A stretch of 64,000 bases of DNA from Anastatus disparis (Eukaryota; Arthropoda; Insecta; Hymenoptera; Eupelmidae), in assembly GCA_017163975.1 (NCBI GenBank), contig JAFFSR010000032.1, positions 253,001 to 317,000 on the forward strand, read 5' to 3'. The position numbers were made by a program, and so were the translations under genes. The notes under the pieces are model-generated. The model searched no databases. It had not been told where the DNA came from and saw only the letters and a program-made list of their open reading frames with translations. Of the stretch, positions 10,241 to 23,400 are shown piece by piece. How positions within the stretch are numbered: the stretch's first letter is position 1; each line of letters opens with the position of its first letter.

Positions 10241-13085
10241 GGTCTATGGTCATAGGGTCTGTCATTTCAATGCCAACTCTTTAAGAGCGCACATTGAGAT
10301 GATTAGACTCTTCTTGGCTTCGCGTCCCTATTTCCACGTAATAGCTGTAACTGAGACCAAGCTGGGCCAGATAGTTGGTGATTCTTTAATTGCCTTGGAT
10401 GAGTACGTACTTTACAGACGTGATCGTAATACCAGAGGTGGTGGTGTTGCATTGTTCATACACAGTTCTCTTTCTTCTTCTTGTCTTTGCACTTCTACTG
10501 GTAACTGGAATGGCAAACCTGGCTTACCGGAGTATCTCTTTTGTGAGGTCAATTCTTCTGATTTGGCCTCCCCTATCTTTGTTGGCGTAGTTTATAGGCC
10601 ACCACATGCACCGTTTCTGGCAAATACTGATTTTATTCCGGATTTAACTGCTCACATCCATAATTATAGCACCAAAGTCATCTTAGGTGATTTTAACACT
10701 AATCTGTGCAATGACTCTGATGATTCCGTGTTTCTCAAGAGCCTGATTAAGGAAAATTCACTTTTTTCTATCCCATTTAGACCAACCCATCATACCTCTT
10801 CATCTGACACTTGGCTCGACTTATGCCTTGTTGATGCCAACGATACAGTACTCGACTATTGGAAGACTGACGTTCCTTTCATCGACGGACATGACTTCAT
10901 TTCTGCTACAGTTAAGTCGTCTCTCTCTAAGCCCTCGCTTAATGATTTCACTTTTAGTGACTATGGTTCGGTTGATGGTGATGCTCTTCTTAATTATCTT
11001 CGCTCACTTAACTGTGCCACCTGTGACGGTGACTCCTCTTTGTCGGCTCGCCTTGACTGTCTCTATGGTCATCTTAATGAGGCAATAGCACGTTATGTGC
11101 CTGTCAGGAGGGTTCGGCAGGATAGGAGCCGCCGTCCTTGGTTTACTTCTGAGCATCACCATTTGATTCGTGAGAGAGATCGGCTTTACAGACGCTACAA
11201 ACGCTCACGACTGCGTGCCGATTTACTGTGTTATAGAGCCGCTCGTGATCAGGCTCACGAATGCATTAAATCGGCAAAACTACTCTACTTCTACGACAGA
11301 CTATCTGTGATCACTGACTCTCGACAGATCTGGAAGGAGCTCAGGAACCTCGGTCTCTGTTCCACTGGTGCTAACTCTTTTCATTCTTTTTCAATCAATG
11401 AATTAAATCGGCATTTTGGTGGAGTTGCATTTGACCCTCTGATACCTTCTGTCTCTGAATATCTGAGTTCACTATCTGATGACAGCTCATTCAAACCGTT
11501 GTTCAGCTTCAAAGAGGTCACCTTAGAGGATGTCAAAATGGCTATCTGCCATTCTAAATCACAAGCTAGAGGATGCGATGCGATTCCGCAATCAATCATC
11601 TCCACAGCTTTTTCTGTCATTGGGCCCTTATTATGCCGCATTTATAATGTCTCTCTACGTGAGTGTACTTTTCCAACTTTTTGGAAGGCTTCGTTGATTA
11701 TGACCATCAACAAAGTTTCTTCTCCACGTACTATGGGAGATGTTAGGCCAATTTCTTTACTTTGTTTTTTGTCTAAGGTTCTTGAGCGCCTTGTTTATGA
11801 TCAGCTCTATTACTATTTATCAACAAGACAATTACTTGACGCTCATCAGACTGGTTTTAGGACTGGACACAGTACTCAGACTGCTTTACTTAAACTGACT
11901 GACGACATTAGACTGAACATGGATAGACGCTACGTGACTATGCTCTTGTTGTTTGGCTTCAGCAAGGCATTTGACACAGTGTGCCATACCACCTTACTTC
12001 GTAAATTGTCGTCTCTTGATGTGTCGAATTCTGTGGTTGGATGGGTTGCTTCCTATCTGACTGATCGTCGACAGGCTGTTGTTGATAATGCCGGTAATCA
12101 ATCGGACTTTGTTACTCTTAACACTGGTGTTCCTCAGGGTTCCGTCCTTGGGCCTCTTCTGTTCTCAATTTACATTAATGACGTTGCCTCCAATTTTCAT
12201 TCTAATGTACAATATTTGATCTATGCTGATGATCTACAAGTATACGTGCACTTCCCAATTGCTCAACTTGATTACTATACAAAACTCATGTCTGATCATG
12301 CTTCTCTGATTAGTAATTGGGCCTCATGTAATCACTTGACTCTGAACGTGGTCAAAACCAAAGCCATCATCATTGGCTCTTACTACTACATCAATATGTT
12401 GCCCTCACTGGCAATAACTGGCATACCTATTAATGGGAATATTGTTGAGTTCGAGTCTTCTGTTCGTAGTTTGGGTGTTTGGTTGGACAGCAAGTTAAAC
12501 TGGAAGGAACACGTCACAAATGTATGTAACAGGTCCTATTCCTTACTTTACAGGCTTAATTTCTTTAGAAAGAGCACTACTTTGTCCTTACGTAAGCATC
12601 TCATACAATCACTGCTATTCCCGCTTCTGGATTACTGCTGTCTTGTCTATTCTGATATTCCTGCTGAGCTTGACCTTAGGCTGCAGAGAGTCATCAACTC
12701 TGGTGTTCGTTATATCTATGGTGTAGGTAGGCGTGAGCACATCTCTGCTTATAGATCTTCTCTGGGCTGGTTATCCACAGCGGGGCGAAGAAGTTATTTT
12801 ACTACTACATTTCTATATAAGTTGTTTTCGTCACATACACCATCTTACTTGTATTCCAGGTACCTGTGGAATCAGCCGGTGAGGACGTTAAGGGGTGATG
12901 TGAGGCCTTTGACCATACCTGTTGCTGTCACTGAATACTTTCAAAGGTCATTCCTGGTAGCATCCTCGCGTCTTTGGAATGATCTTCCTGCAACACTGAG
13001 AGCCTCATCCTCATTATTACACTTTAAATCATCCTCATTTTCATATTTCCTTTCCCTTGAGAATGGACCTCTACCGTTGGTGTAG
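10241..13085 (+). CDS. CR1/L2-group LINE: APE-type endonuclease plus reverse transcriptase, motif A dead
   Basis: The frame is open from 9897, but its first 115 codons are the TC tract and flank; recognisable LINE protein starts at about 10241 (HRVCHFNANSL). Endonuclease motifs: TETKL, VVYRPPH, LGDFNTNL and DGHDF (about 10340-10900). RT motifs: RPISLLCFLSKVLERL (about 11745), HQTGFRTGHSTQTAL, motif A LLFGFSKAFDTV (about 11945), GVPQGSVLGPLLFSIYIND (about 12125), YADD (about 12225) and SLGVWLD (about 12470). The C-terminal WNDLPATLR is typical of CR1/L2-like ORF2 proteins. These enzymes nick target DNA and copy RNA into the nick. About 945 residues lack any stop, yet the catalytic Asp of motif A is Gly, so RT should be inactive. 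No ORF1 or 5' UTR is seen; the copy starts at the endonuclease. Confidence 0.92.
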
Positions 13086-13317
13086 CTGGGATGGGCTTGC
13101 CAAGTTTTGACCAAGTTTGCACCCTTGGTTATTATTGTATTTTTTTTTTATTATAATATTTTGTTTTTTTATTTTTTGCCTTTATTTTAATTGCAGTTGT
13201 GTGCTTTTATTATTTTATTTTATTTTTACTATTTGTTATTTTGTTACTTATTATACTGTATTAATTTTTGTACAACATAATGTACAGTAATAAATTGAAT
13301 TATCTATCTATCTATCC
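13086..13317 (+). other. LINE 3' UTR with polyadenylation-like signal and TATC tail
   Basis: T-rich untranslated stretch ending AATAAATTGAAT (AATAAA at 13289-13294) and a short (TATC)n tail at 13301-13316, a type of short tandem 3' tail known in CR1/L2-like LINEs. It runs directly into TC repeats. Confidence 0.75.
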
Positions 13318-13770
<453 letters not shown>

Positions 13771-13773
<3 letters not shown>

Positions 13774-14099
13774 CTGAGCTTGAATATGTATACATGCACA
13801 CATAACGATACTGTGCTGTTGAGCCTTCTTTCTTTCCTGCTATATATTGCTTGGTGGTGTACTAATGCATGCGTTATGAATTAATAATGAAAGTTTAATG
13901 TAATTAGTGGGTCTACCTATATTTGCGTTTTTAGTAAGGGGATTCACTAGAAGATAGAAAATAAAAATTTTAAAAAAAAACAAACAATTAAAAAAATTTT
14001 TAATAAATAAAAACCGACTTTAAAAGTATCAAATAAAAACAAAATTTTTTACAAAAAATACGATTTTAAAAACATTGCACTAAAAAATGACAAATAAAA
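13771..14099. other. Unassigned A-rich gap
   Basis: No gene seen. From about 13970 it is A-rich with an AACCGACTTTAAAAG word at 14013, an apparent partial copy of the next repeat. Confidence 0.45.
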
Positions 14100-14458
14100 A
14101 ATTTTTAACAAAAAAAAAACCGACTTAAAAAAATGCACTGAAAAGTAACAAATAATTTATTATCTTTAGAAATCATACAAATAATTGGTAAAATACAATT
14201 TTAGAAGTCGGCGTCTAATTCTAAATCTGTGGTGCGTAAGCAGAACGACTTAGTCTATTTTTTCAAAAATAACGTTTACATTCATTGTTAAAAAATAACG
14301 TTTACATTTATTGTTAAAAAATAACGTTTACATTCATTGAAGAATTAGACGCCGACTTCTAAAATTGTATTTTACCAATTATTTGTATGATTTCTAAAGA
14401 TAATAAATTATTTGTTACTTTTCAGTGCATTTTTTGAAGTCGGTTTTTTTTTTGTTAA
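14100..14458. mobile_element. Foldback element with AACCGACTT ends
   Basis: Arms of about 115 bases: 14118-14220 (AACCGACTTAAAAAAATGCA...AGTCGGCGTCTAATTCT) pair with 14339-14448 (AGAATTAGACGCCGACTTC...TGCATTTTTTGAAGTCGG). The spacer holds three tandem copies of an AATAACGTTTACATTCATTG unit (about 14267-14338). Non-coding, MITE-like. Confidence 0.85.
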
Positions 14459-14469
14459 AAATTTTATAT

Positions 14470-15470
14470 AATAGTAGTAATGTAATCCACATCTTTCGTG
14501 TTACCAAAAAATTTTGTTGATGCCTCTTTAAAGCTTGACCATGCTGCTTTCTCCACATCATTCATACTTTTGTCAAAGTTTTCATCTCTAAATAAAGTAC
14601 GGATTTCAGGACCGTCAAAAATGCCTCCGTTCATTTAAGGAACTGATTTCTGATGAAATACTTTTTCCAAGTATTCAAAACATTCGCCATCTTTGCCCAA
14701 CACCTGAGCAAATTGTTTCATTAACCCAAGCCTTACATGCAGAGGAAGTATCAAAATTTTTGACGGTTCTACGAGAGGTTCTTTAAGAATATTCTGTATT
14801 CCAAAATCAAATGACTCTCTTGGTCGCCCAATTTTTTTTTGTAGTGATTTGTTCTATCTCTACTATCGAACATACATAAAAAACATGAATACTTAGTGAA
14901 TCCAGATTGTTGTCCTAGTATCATAGATACAAGTTTTAAGTCCCCACATATTTTTTATTTTCGGTCCTCGTATTTCATTTTTGTTAAGAGCAATTCAAGA
15001 TTAAAATACTCTTTTTTTAGTACAGTTAAATGTGCTAACGGTATAGGAGCATACTTGTTTGTGAAGTGAAAAAGAACAGCTTTAAGGCTGCGCTTTGATG
15101 AATCAATGAATAGCCGCCAATTCTCAGGTTTGTAAACATTTGGTTTGAATTCATTACAAGTCCATTACCATTGGTGCAGTATACTAGATTTGAATCTTCC
15201 TTGAAGTATTTATGGAAGCTTTCTTCTCGATTGCGGTGTATGCTTAGTTTAGTACCTTTTGTCAACATATTTCTTTCCTTTAAGTCTGAAGCTAGTAATT
15301 CTGTTTGTTCTTTAGATAAACCAATTTTTCTCATTAAATGGTTTTGACTTTTTTGATCGTATTTTTCAACAGTTCGCTCTTTACCATTAGGAACATCATC
15401 TTTATCATTGTTTAAAGGAAGAATTCTCCTCATCTGTTTGTCATTGTTGTCAGTGTATCGCACATTAATT
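14470..15470 (-). pseudogene. SEEQ-family transposase-like protein, broken copy 1
   Basis: Reading leftward from about 15463: IGLSKEQTELLASDLKER, LSIHRNREESFHKYF, a frameshift within FIDSS (reads LIHQS), then NKYAPIPLAHL (about 15040), a stop, CGDLKLVSMILGQQSGFTKY (about 14955-14900), LCMFDSRDR, LILPLHVRLGLMKQFAQVL and IFDGPEIRTLFRDENF (to about 14580). The same blocks occur in order at 16138-17820, 50371-53604 and 60845-64000. No N-terminal zinc-finger region is recognisable above 15470. The family is common in invertebrate genomes as I recall it, but I cannot name it; the copy at 51226-52939 shows it is transposon cargo. Multiple stops and shifts make this copy dead. Confidence 0.75.
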
Positions 15471-16137
15471 TAATTTCACAAATAGTCGTTTATATCTTTT
15501 GACTCTTTCTAAGCTTTTCATGAATATACATTGTTCACAAACTTTATAACAATTTATTTTTGTCAAACAAAATAGTCGCTTTTATCTTTTTATTCTTTTT
15601 GTGTTGTAGGAATTGTGGATTTTAATTAGTACCAAATTATATGCTACCTTATTTTTATGAGTATAACCAATGCTCAAGTTTGTCTTTGAAAAGCCCAATT
15701 GTCAGTTGTATATGAGACATTTCATCTTGAGCAAGTATTTATACTCTTTAGTGATACTTACAAAGGCCTGCTGCTGCGAATTATGTTGGCCATGATGTCA
15801 ACTGCTGTGAAAACAGGATGTGTAGAATAATTCGTTTGGTCCAACAATTCGTAGTAAGGAAACTAGCAAAGGCGCGCTGCAAGAGCAGGGGAGCGCTAGG
15901 ATAAGAGTATGATGTCTTAGTGTATCTGACGACGAGTTGACATTGTCCTCGTCAAAGTCAGGAAGCTTTCATACTTAGACCTGGGTAGGTATGGGAGTTA
16001 TCATCCCTAGGACTGCGGACTTACCTGCGATCGGGACAGGATTCCTAGCGTGTGGAGTTCATATTACATTTATGGCACATTACAATCTTTAACCTTTAAT
16101 AAACTCTGCTAGTACATCCGGCAACCGACTTGGTCAT
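15471..16137. other. Gap between two divergent SEEQ-family copies
   Basis: No gene found. Short echoes of one word (ATAGTCGTTTATATCTTTT at 15481 and ATAGTCGCTTTTATCTTTTT at 15570) suggest a local duplication. Confidence 0.4.
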
Positions 16138-17820
16138 AATTGCACAGAAAATCCAAATAACTTCTGTTATGTATGTTCTTTATACATTGAGATCGAAAAC
16201 AGAAGAAAAATTACAGATTCAATGAACCATTCATATGGGATGTGCTTTGATAGTCACATTTCAAAGCAATACAAAACGGGGGTCCCTCATACTGTATGTG
16301 GCTCATGTTACACAATGATGAATCGAGTCAGTTCAAATCAGGACAAGGCCAAATTAAAGTTGACGACACCTACAAAGTGGAAAGAACTAAAAGATAAAAG
16401 CAATTGTTACTTTTGTTTAACGAAAATAGATGGTATAAGCCAAATTAAAACAGAAAGTATAGTTTATCCTAGCGTTCAGAGCCCCGAGTTTCCACAAACA
16501 GTATTTGTGGAAGCATCCGAGGATAAAGAGTTGCGAGATAGTTGTACAGCAGGTTTGAGCGCTCTAAATGTAGATGTCGATTTGTCTAATCAAATTATTG
16601 AACAAGAAACATTCTTACGAGACCGATAAAAGTGAAGAAAACAATGATGAAAAGTATGTTTCTATCGGTAAAGAGCGAACTCTTTAAAAATATGGCCCAG
16701 AAAGTCTCAACGATTCAATGAGAAAGATTGGTTTATCTAAAAAACAATCAGAATGACTAGCTTCAGACTTAAAGGGGAAAAATATGTTGACAAAAGGTAC
16801 CAAACTGAGCATGCACCGTAATCGAGAAGAAAGCTTTCGTAGATACTTCAAGGAAGATTGAAATCCAGTATACTGTACCAATGTAAAAGGACTTTTAGAT
16901 GAATTCAAACCAAACGCTTACAAACCTGAGAATTGGTGGCTATTCATTGATTCATCAAAGCGCAGCCTTGAAGCTGTTCTTCTTCACATCACAAACAAGT
17001 ATGCTCCTCTATTGTTAGCACATGCAACTGTACCGAAAGAAGAGTATTCAAATCTTAAATCGCTCTTGACAACAATCTGGATTCATTAAGTATCCATGTT
17101 ATTTGTGAATGATCAATAGTAGAGATAGTACAAATGACTACAAAAAATATTTGGCCACCCAGAGTCTCATTTGAACCTGGAAAACAGAAGATTCTTAAAG
17201 AACCTCTCATGGATCCATCCAAAATTTTGATACCTCTTCAGCATATAAAGCTTGGCTTAATGAAACCATTTGCCAAGGCGTTGGACAAAGATGGCAAATA
17301 ATTTGAATACTTAAAAAAAGTATTTTATCAGAAATCAGTTGCTAAATTGAACGAAGGCATTTTCGACGGTCCTGAAATACGTACTTTATTTAGAGATGAA
17401 AACTTTGCCAAAAGTATGAATGATGTGGAGAAAGCAACATGGTGAAGCTTTAAAGAGGTGTCAACTAAATTTTTGGGAAACACAAAAGATGTGGACTACA
17501 TAAATATTGTGAATAGAATGTTACGTAATTTTTAGAAATTAGGCTGCCGAATTAACTTAAAACTTTATTTTCTGGATTCTCATATTGATCAATTTCCTGA
17601 AAATAACAGTGACTTTGATAAACAGCAAGGTGAAAGGTTTTACCAAGACTTAAAAGAATAAGAACACAGATTTCAAGGAAGCTAGCGCATAAATATGTTG
17701 GCATATTACTGCCGGATGATAAAAAAAGATTCAACTTTGAAAAGAAGACAAAAACGTCTTAGAAACCCTTTACATCGATCATTCCATGAAAAACGTGTAC
17801 GTAAGCGAAAATCTATTTAA
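16138..17820 (+). pseudogene. SEEQ-family transposase-like protein, broken copy 2
   Basis: Starts near NNFCYVCSLYI (16155-16190), a CxxC pair followed by VPHTVCGSCY (about 16285) and CYFCLTKID (about 16410), so at least three cysteine pairs suggest zinc binding. The middle reads MRKIGLSKKQSE, HRNREESFRRYF, NWWLFIDSSKRSLEAVLLH (about 16930-16990). After stops and shifts come LQHIKLGLMK, IFDGPEIRTLFRDENF (about 17360), LDSHIDQFPEN, QQGERFYQDLKE (about 17620) and a basic tail ending RVRKRKSI at 17820. About 560 codons end to end, with at least eight stops or frameshifts. Same family as 51226-52939, where function is discussed. Confidence 0.8.
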
Positions 17821-18196
17821 TACGACAATACCTTAAAATTAACTATAAATACCTCACTTGGGCTTACTAGTGTCACTGATGATCAATTTTCAGTCCAATT
17901 TACATACAAAATTCCAAGTCAATCTTGTTTTCATATACCATGTCACAGCAAACCGTCAGAATGGTATTTAAAACAAAGATTTTCTAGAAAATCATTAAAT
18001 TTATCCCATATGTTACTTGTTAACGTCTCCTGAGAGTGATCTTTTGAAAAATCTGACATCAAATTCATGATCAGCGACCTCAAAAACTCCCTGAATATTA
18101 TTTTAAATGCTTACCAACTGTTATAAAGTTACAGCATCAAATTTTGATCGATTTCAAATCAAATTAAGAACAAATGTAGGCTTTTTTCGTTTCTTA
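17821..18196. other. Unassigned gap
   Basis: Nothing recognised between the SEEQ-family pseudogene and the following foldback element. Confidence 0.4.
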
Positions 18197-18893
18197 CCAG
18201 GAGAGTGTCTGAGTTGCGGGTCACAGATCTCGATGGAACTTTGGGATAAGTATTTAGGTACCAAAATATGAGCAAAGCTACAGCGGTACGGTCTAACGCT
18301 TCGAAAAACTGATGTTAGGACGATTATAGTCTTATTTTCAGAAAAATATAAAAAAAAGAACTCCTAATTGAAGAGTAAATAATTCTATCTAGAAATGTCT
18401 TTAATAAATCCACAATTAGTAAAATAAAAGTAGAGAAAACAAGCTTCAATTTGCTGGTTTCCAAATTAAAAAATAATAATTAAAACTAAAGTTATGCTTA
18501 TTTAAAGTTGAGAAGTAAGAGAGTAGCAAAAATAGTCTAAATTTTGAAGGATAGTGATTTTCAGTACTCTTTTGCTGCTTAACTTTAAACAAACATAACT
18601 TTAGTTCTAATTATTATTTTTCAATTCAGAAACTGGCAAATTAAAGCTTGCTTTCTCTGCTTTCATTTTAGTTATTGTGGATTTATTAGAGACATTTTTA
18701 GACAGAATTATTTACACTTTAATTAGGAGTTCTTTTTTCATATTTTTCTAAAAATAAGACTATAATCGTCCATAACTTCAATTTTTCGAAGCGTTAGACC
18801 GTACCGCTGTGGCTTTAGTCATATTTTGGTACCTAAATACTTATCCCAAAGTTTCATCAAGATCTGTGACCCGCAACTCAGACACTCTCCTGG
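18197..18893. mobile_element. Foldback MITE with TTA target duplication
   Basis: Almost the whole element is two arms: CCAGGAGAGTGTCTGAGTTG at the left and its inverse CAACTCAGACACTCTCCTGG at the right, with pairing continuing inward for more than 300 bases. TTA lies outside both ends (18194-18196 and 18894-18896). A 3-bp TTA/TAA duplication is typical of PIF/Harbinger-mobilised MITEs; that assignment is inference. No coding capacity. Confidence 0.85.
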
Positions 18894-19839
18894 TTAGTCT
18901 TTTTAATTCCATATGAGGAGTTAGAAAATAGTTGTAAAAAATATTCGAGATATGGTTTTCGACGTATTTTTTCCTGTAGAATTTAATTCTGAAGTCAGAA
19001 TGATTTTATTTCCGCTCTTTTTATATCATAATTTTGAAAAACCCTCAAAAAACCTCAAAACATGGTGTTTTTTCTCATTATTCTCAAAATATCTTGCAGA
19101 AGGCTATTTTTTATAACAGATTTAGATTCAGCGTCAAAAAATACGTAAGAAAACGTATGTCTGGTCAAAAGTACAGATATCTTTTTTTGTGGACCTGTGT
19201 TATTTTTAACTTAACAAAGTCCAAGAAATTCTTCAAATATTGTACTATGATTTCACTGTAAAAGTTTTGAAGTGAAACTTTTATCCGGACGTTCTGGTCG
19301 CTCGCCGTACGGCCACTCTATCCGTGCAAAGCGTCAGATTTTAAAAGTGTTACACGATATGTATAGGTATACAGAGTGACAGTTGCGGCGCGCGTGTATA
19401 CATATCGTGCCAGTACGTGCACACTGCCTCCCATCCTCACCTCTCCCTAACTTAGTGTCAGTAACCTTCTGTCTCTCTCTCACTTATATCATTTTCTATC
19501 TCTTTCTCTTGAATATCCGTTGCGATGTGCTGTTTCGTTTATCCCGCTTTATGACGATTGTTAATAAATCGTGTAAATTGTAATTCTATAAGAATAGAAT
19601 TAAAAACATTTTCATAATTTAGTTACCATCAACCAATCGTTAATTTGGTACAATATGAAAATGAGAATAGGGGTGTACAAATCACTGATTGTACTTCTGA
19701 TGAACATACAAATTTATGAATGATTCTATTATTGTATGTTAAAGCTTTGTACATAAAACTAATTAATAAATCTTATCATGCAAAAATTACAGTATTTAAA
19801 TTATTTTAACATTTTTACTACTTGAAGGACATAAAATAA
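18894..19839. other. Unassigned gap
   Basis: No gene supported. A relatively GC-rich stretch at about 19275-19450 contains an inverted word (ACGATATGTATAGGTATAC / GTATACATATCGT, about 19353-19408). Nothing assignable. Confidence 0.4.
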
Positions 19840-20272
19840 CAACAGTGCCGTCTAGGGACGACCGAAAGCAGCGAAGCTTTGTATAAAGCGTAGGAACTAA
19901 GCGTTAAAAAAAATAATGAAAAAAATACGTGAGGGAAAAAAATTAAGACTTGAGAAAAAATAAAAAAAATAATTATTTTCGGAAATAAAAAAAATACATT
20001 TAAAATGAAACACACGCCCAAAAATGCAAGGCTATGTCGAAGCTCTCTTCACGATTAGAAGAAGAAAAAAAGAGTGCTCCGCCATAGCCATTTTGGGCGT
20101 GTTTTATTTTAAATGTATTTTCTTTATTTCGGAACATAATTATTTTTTTTATTTTTTCTCAAGTCTTAATTTTTTTCCCTCACGTATTTTTTTCATTATT
20201 TTTTTAACGCTTAGTTTCTACGTTTTATACAAAGCTTCGCTTCTTTCGGGCGTCCTTAGACGGCACTGTTGT
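19840..20272. mobile_element. Foldback MITE (ACAGTGCCGTCTAGGGACG ends)
   Basis: Arms of about 185 bases: 19840-20023 pairs with 20088-20272 (end words AACAGTGCCGTCTAGGGACG and CGTCCTTAGACGGCACTGTT). The loop of about 65 bases contains GAAGAAGAAAAAAAGAG. A short related palindrome of GAACATTGC / GCAATGTTC follows at 20316-20402. Confidence 0.85.
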
Positions 20273-20402
20273 TTTTTTTTTATTTTGGATGGCTAGTTTT
20301 TGAGTATACAAGCTTCGAACATTGCATATTTTAGCAAGTGAAAATCCTTTCGTTCCTGCATCAAACTGACCGTTAAGCTTGCTAAAAGCACGCAATGTTC
20401 GC

Positions 20403-22672
20403 GGCCTATATACTCAAAAACAAGATATTTAAAATAAGAAAAAACCTTTTAAGTAAAATTCAAGTACAATATTTACAGAATTTTTCAAACTTTGTCAAGT
20501 TCAAGATTATGCATAAACAATTGAGCAATACGAGATCAAAAATCGCAAAAAACTGATTTTTTTAAACTTTGACAATTTTTACAACAAAACTAAGCATCTT
20601 ACGGAAAAAATTCTATAAGGGTTTTTGGTTCAAAATTGATCAAAGATGACAATGGAATTTTCTTTCCAACAACTTTGATAATTTTTTAATTTGTGAACCA
20701 AAATTGTTAATAATTTTTTTCCTCGCAACCTTGCGAATTTCTACCCTTGATATTTGTAATTAGGGGGTCAAAATACATTAAAAAAGACCGTGGTAGAGCT
20801 CTGGACCTACGAAAACTCATCTTGCGATATGATATTCATCTATTATTTTTTATATATTTATTTTCCAATAAAAATTATTGAATGCTTGCAAAAAAGAGTG
20901 GAGCAGGACTATTATCTTCTAATTTTATCTTTTATTAAAAAATGAATTTATATTTAACCTTTAGAGGACGGGGGTGGTCACTTTAGGGATGTTTTAAAAT
21001 ATATTTCATACATGCATACAACTTTTTTTTACTGAGTAGAGAGTGCCTATGATCAATGTGCCAACTACTACCAATTTAAGGTTACGCGTGATGTAAATTA
21101 ATAAAAATATATATTTTAATATGCAAAATTTCGATGGAAATAGATTCATATTGTAACACAACATATAAATCATAAAATATTTGCATTATTAACATGTTTT
21201 GGCACAATTAATAATTATTTATAAATAATTATCTACCGCACTATAAAACACCCATATACTACTCATCGAAAAGTCGTATGTCCTGGCTACTAACATATCG
21301 TTTGTACTATCTACTAATCATGATTTTTCTTTTTAATTTCATATCAAAAGTCAGATATTTCTAACAATATTCTTTAAAATCACTTAATTAATTTTTATTA
21401 AACATTAAAGTATTAAGAGATTACTTTTAAATAATTATTTACAGTTGATTTGAAAGAAATTACTTGAAGTTTATTAAAAAACAATTATTTAATGATTATT
21501 ACAAAAATTATTCAAAGTTTATTATAGAAAAATTATTTAAAATTTATTATAATAAAAATTATTTGAGTTCAATGTACAGAACTATTTAAAAATTGTAAAA
21601 ATAAGCACCTCGAAATGACTTAATGAAAGATGTAAACATAACCTCTTTTTGATTACGTTACGATGAAAACATTTGAAAAATTAAACACAAAATATCAATT
21701 GATCACAACAAAAATAATTATTTTACGTATCAAGCTAATAAGCACTTGAAATACCAAATTTTGTTTAGTCAATAGTAGCAGCATGCTGCTTTTTTATGAT
21801 GCAATCACTGCTCACCCTTTATTTTCGTGAAAACGTAAAACAATTTCATAACACAATACTGATTCACTTGTAATTATTGCTTTTAAAATTGATAACACAA
21901 AAGATTGAACAAAAATGATGTCCTTATTTAATTAAACCTTACAAATCAATACCCACGTGTTTGACATAAGCGCTTATTCGAGGCACGTCATTGCGAGTAA
22001 AACTGAAGCTTCAGCGTTTTTTTTTCTTAATTTTAGCTACCTTCTGCTGCCCAGCAATGTGGCGCAACCTAACCGGGGATATTTAAATAATTTAAAATAT
22101 TTTTTTTGTTCTATTGATAATAAATATATTATTTTTTGTAATATAGATAATAAAGAACGGTTAGTAGTTGGGTCTTGAGTAGCGATTGGGACATTGACCA
22201 TATATAAGTGTCTTAAATAGGAGATGAATGAATCGTCGTTCGGAAATTAGAAAAAAAATTAAACATGTGAAACAACTAAAGTTAAAATAAGGTAGATTTG
22301 TAAATGGTGAAAAAAATATAATTATTTGCATGGTACCTATATATCTGTAGCGTTAAGGAAAAAAGGCATAAGTCACATTTTTTTGGAAATCAAGATAAAA
22401 TTATTTTTATATTCTTTGGATGTTATTCTAATAGCTTGACAACGATTCGATTATTTACAATTATTTTTTCTAATAAAAAGATATATTTAAATAAAGGCAT
22501 ATGTTCATTTCTAGATCATAAATTTACATAAAGACAGGTTCAAATCAGAATATCTCGAAAACTTTTTTAAATGACTTATACCCTTTTCCCATAACGCCAC
22601 CGATATATGCCTACGCAATAATCTTATATTGATGTCAGAAATAGTTGTAAGAGTTTTTATTAATTATCAACT
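20403..22672. other. AT-rich region without recognised genes
   Basis: No frame worth calling. TGGCGCAACCTAACC at about 22069 looks like a retroelement primer-binding site and precedes the gag-like region by about 600 bases, but I could not find matching LTR ends. A TATATAAG word lies at about 22200. Confidence 0.4.
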
Positions 22673-23400
22673 ATGGATGAAAATAAAATTAAGTAAATAC
22701 GCGAAATCGTTGATAAATTACGTTATTGATCAAAAAGAATGCAAATTAATAGGAAATGAGCAGTAATGGCGACGTTTTTGGGGACATGTATGAGGAAGAT
22801 ATATTTGCAAAAACTTCGAATAGAACAATAGAAATCACTTAAGCAGTAAAAGCATTAGAGCATCCGCGAGAGGTAGATGAGAAGATTGAAGAATACCTTA
22901 CAATCAGAAAAGACTTGACTTTTTTCTTGCAGAAAATTAACACAGAGATGGGAAAGCTACCGCAATTCAAATAGAGGCCGGACGCGTATAAAGTTTTAGG
23001 ATCAAGATTTAAACAATATAGGGATGAAATAAACGAATCAGATAACAGTGAGGACGAAATGAAGAGATGTAGTATAAATAAAAATTAAGAAAATTTTCCT
23101 GTCAATTATAAAATAATAGATTTTAGATCTCCGTAGTTAAAATTTTTAAATAAGACACCTTACACTTTGTTTTTAGCAATAGGTTGTAACACGCCCTTAC
23201 GTACTAGACCTAGTTTTAGATTAATGGCAATATTTAAAGAAGAAGCCTTATTAGATTTACTCGAGGAAATAGCGATCGAAAACGTTAAAGAACATTTGAA
23301 CGTAAGCTTTAACTAAATATTTAAGAATCATTTTCAAAGACCTGAAGATATCGCGGAATATAATAAAATCATAAATAAAGGATTCAAATTTTTGAAAAGG
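22673..23400 (+). pseudogene. LTR-retroelement gag-like sequence, 5' part
   Basis: Interrupted reading gives helical, charged blocks such as ALEHPREVDEKIEEYL and GRFKQ-like SRFKQYRDEINES (about 22855-23050), then FKEEALLDLLEEIAIENVKE (about 23235-23300) and PEDIAEYNKIINKGFKFLKR up to the insertion at 23400. A matching charged block (NLVKEKIQKFMKNEQYSLVE) resumes at about 32165, followed by a zinc knuckle and an aspartic protease, so I read this as gag of an LTR retrotransposon (Gypsy-like by inference). At least five stops; dead. Gag would form the particle shell. Confidence 0.6.

Noticed and set aside
19818..20296. Two facing frames (FFLFPKIIIFFIFSQ-type)
   Set aside because: They are mirror translations of the two arms of a foldback MITE.
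22069..22090. Retroelement primer-binding site (TGGCGCAACC)
   Set aside because: No LTR pair could be found around it, so only noted as a possibility.
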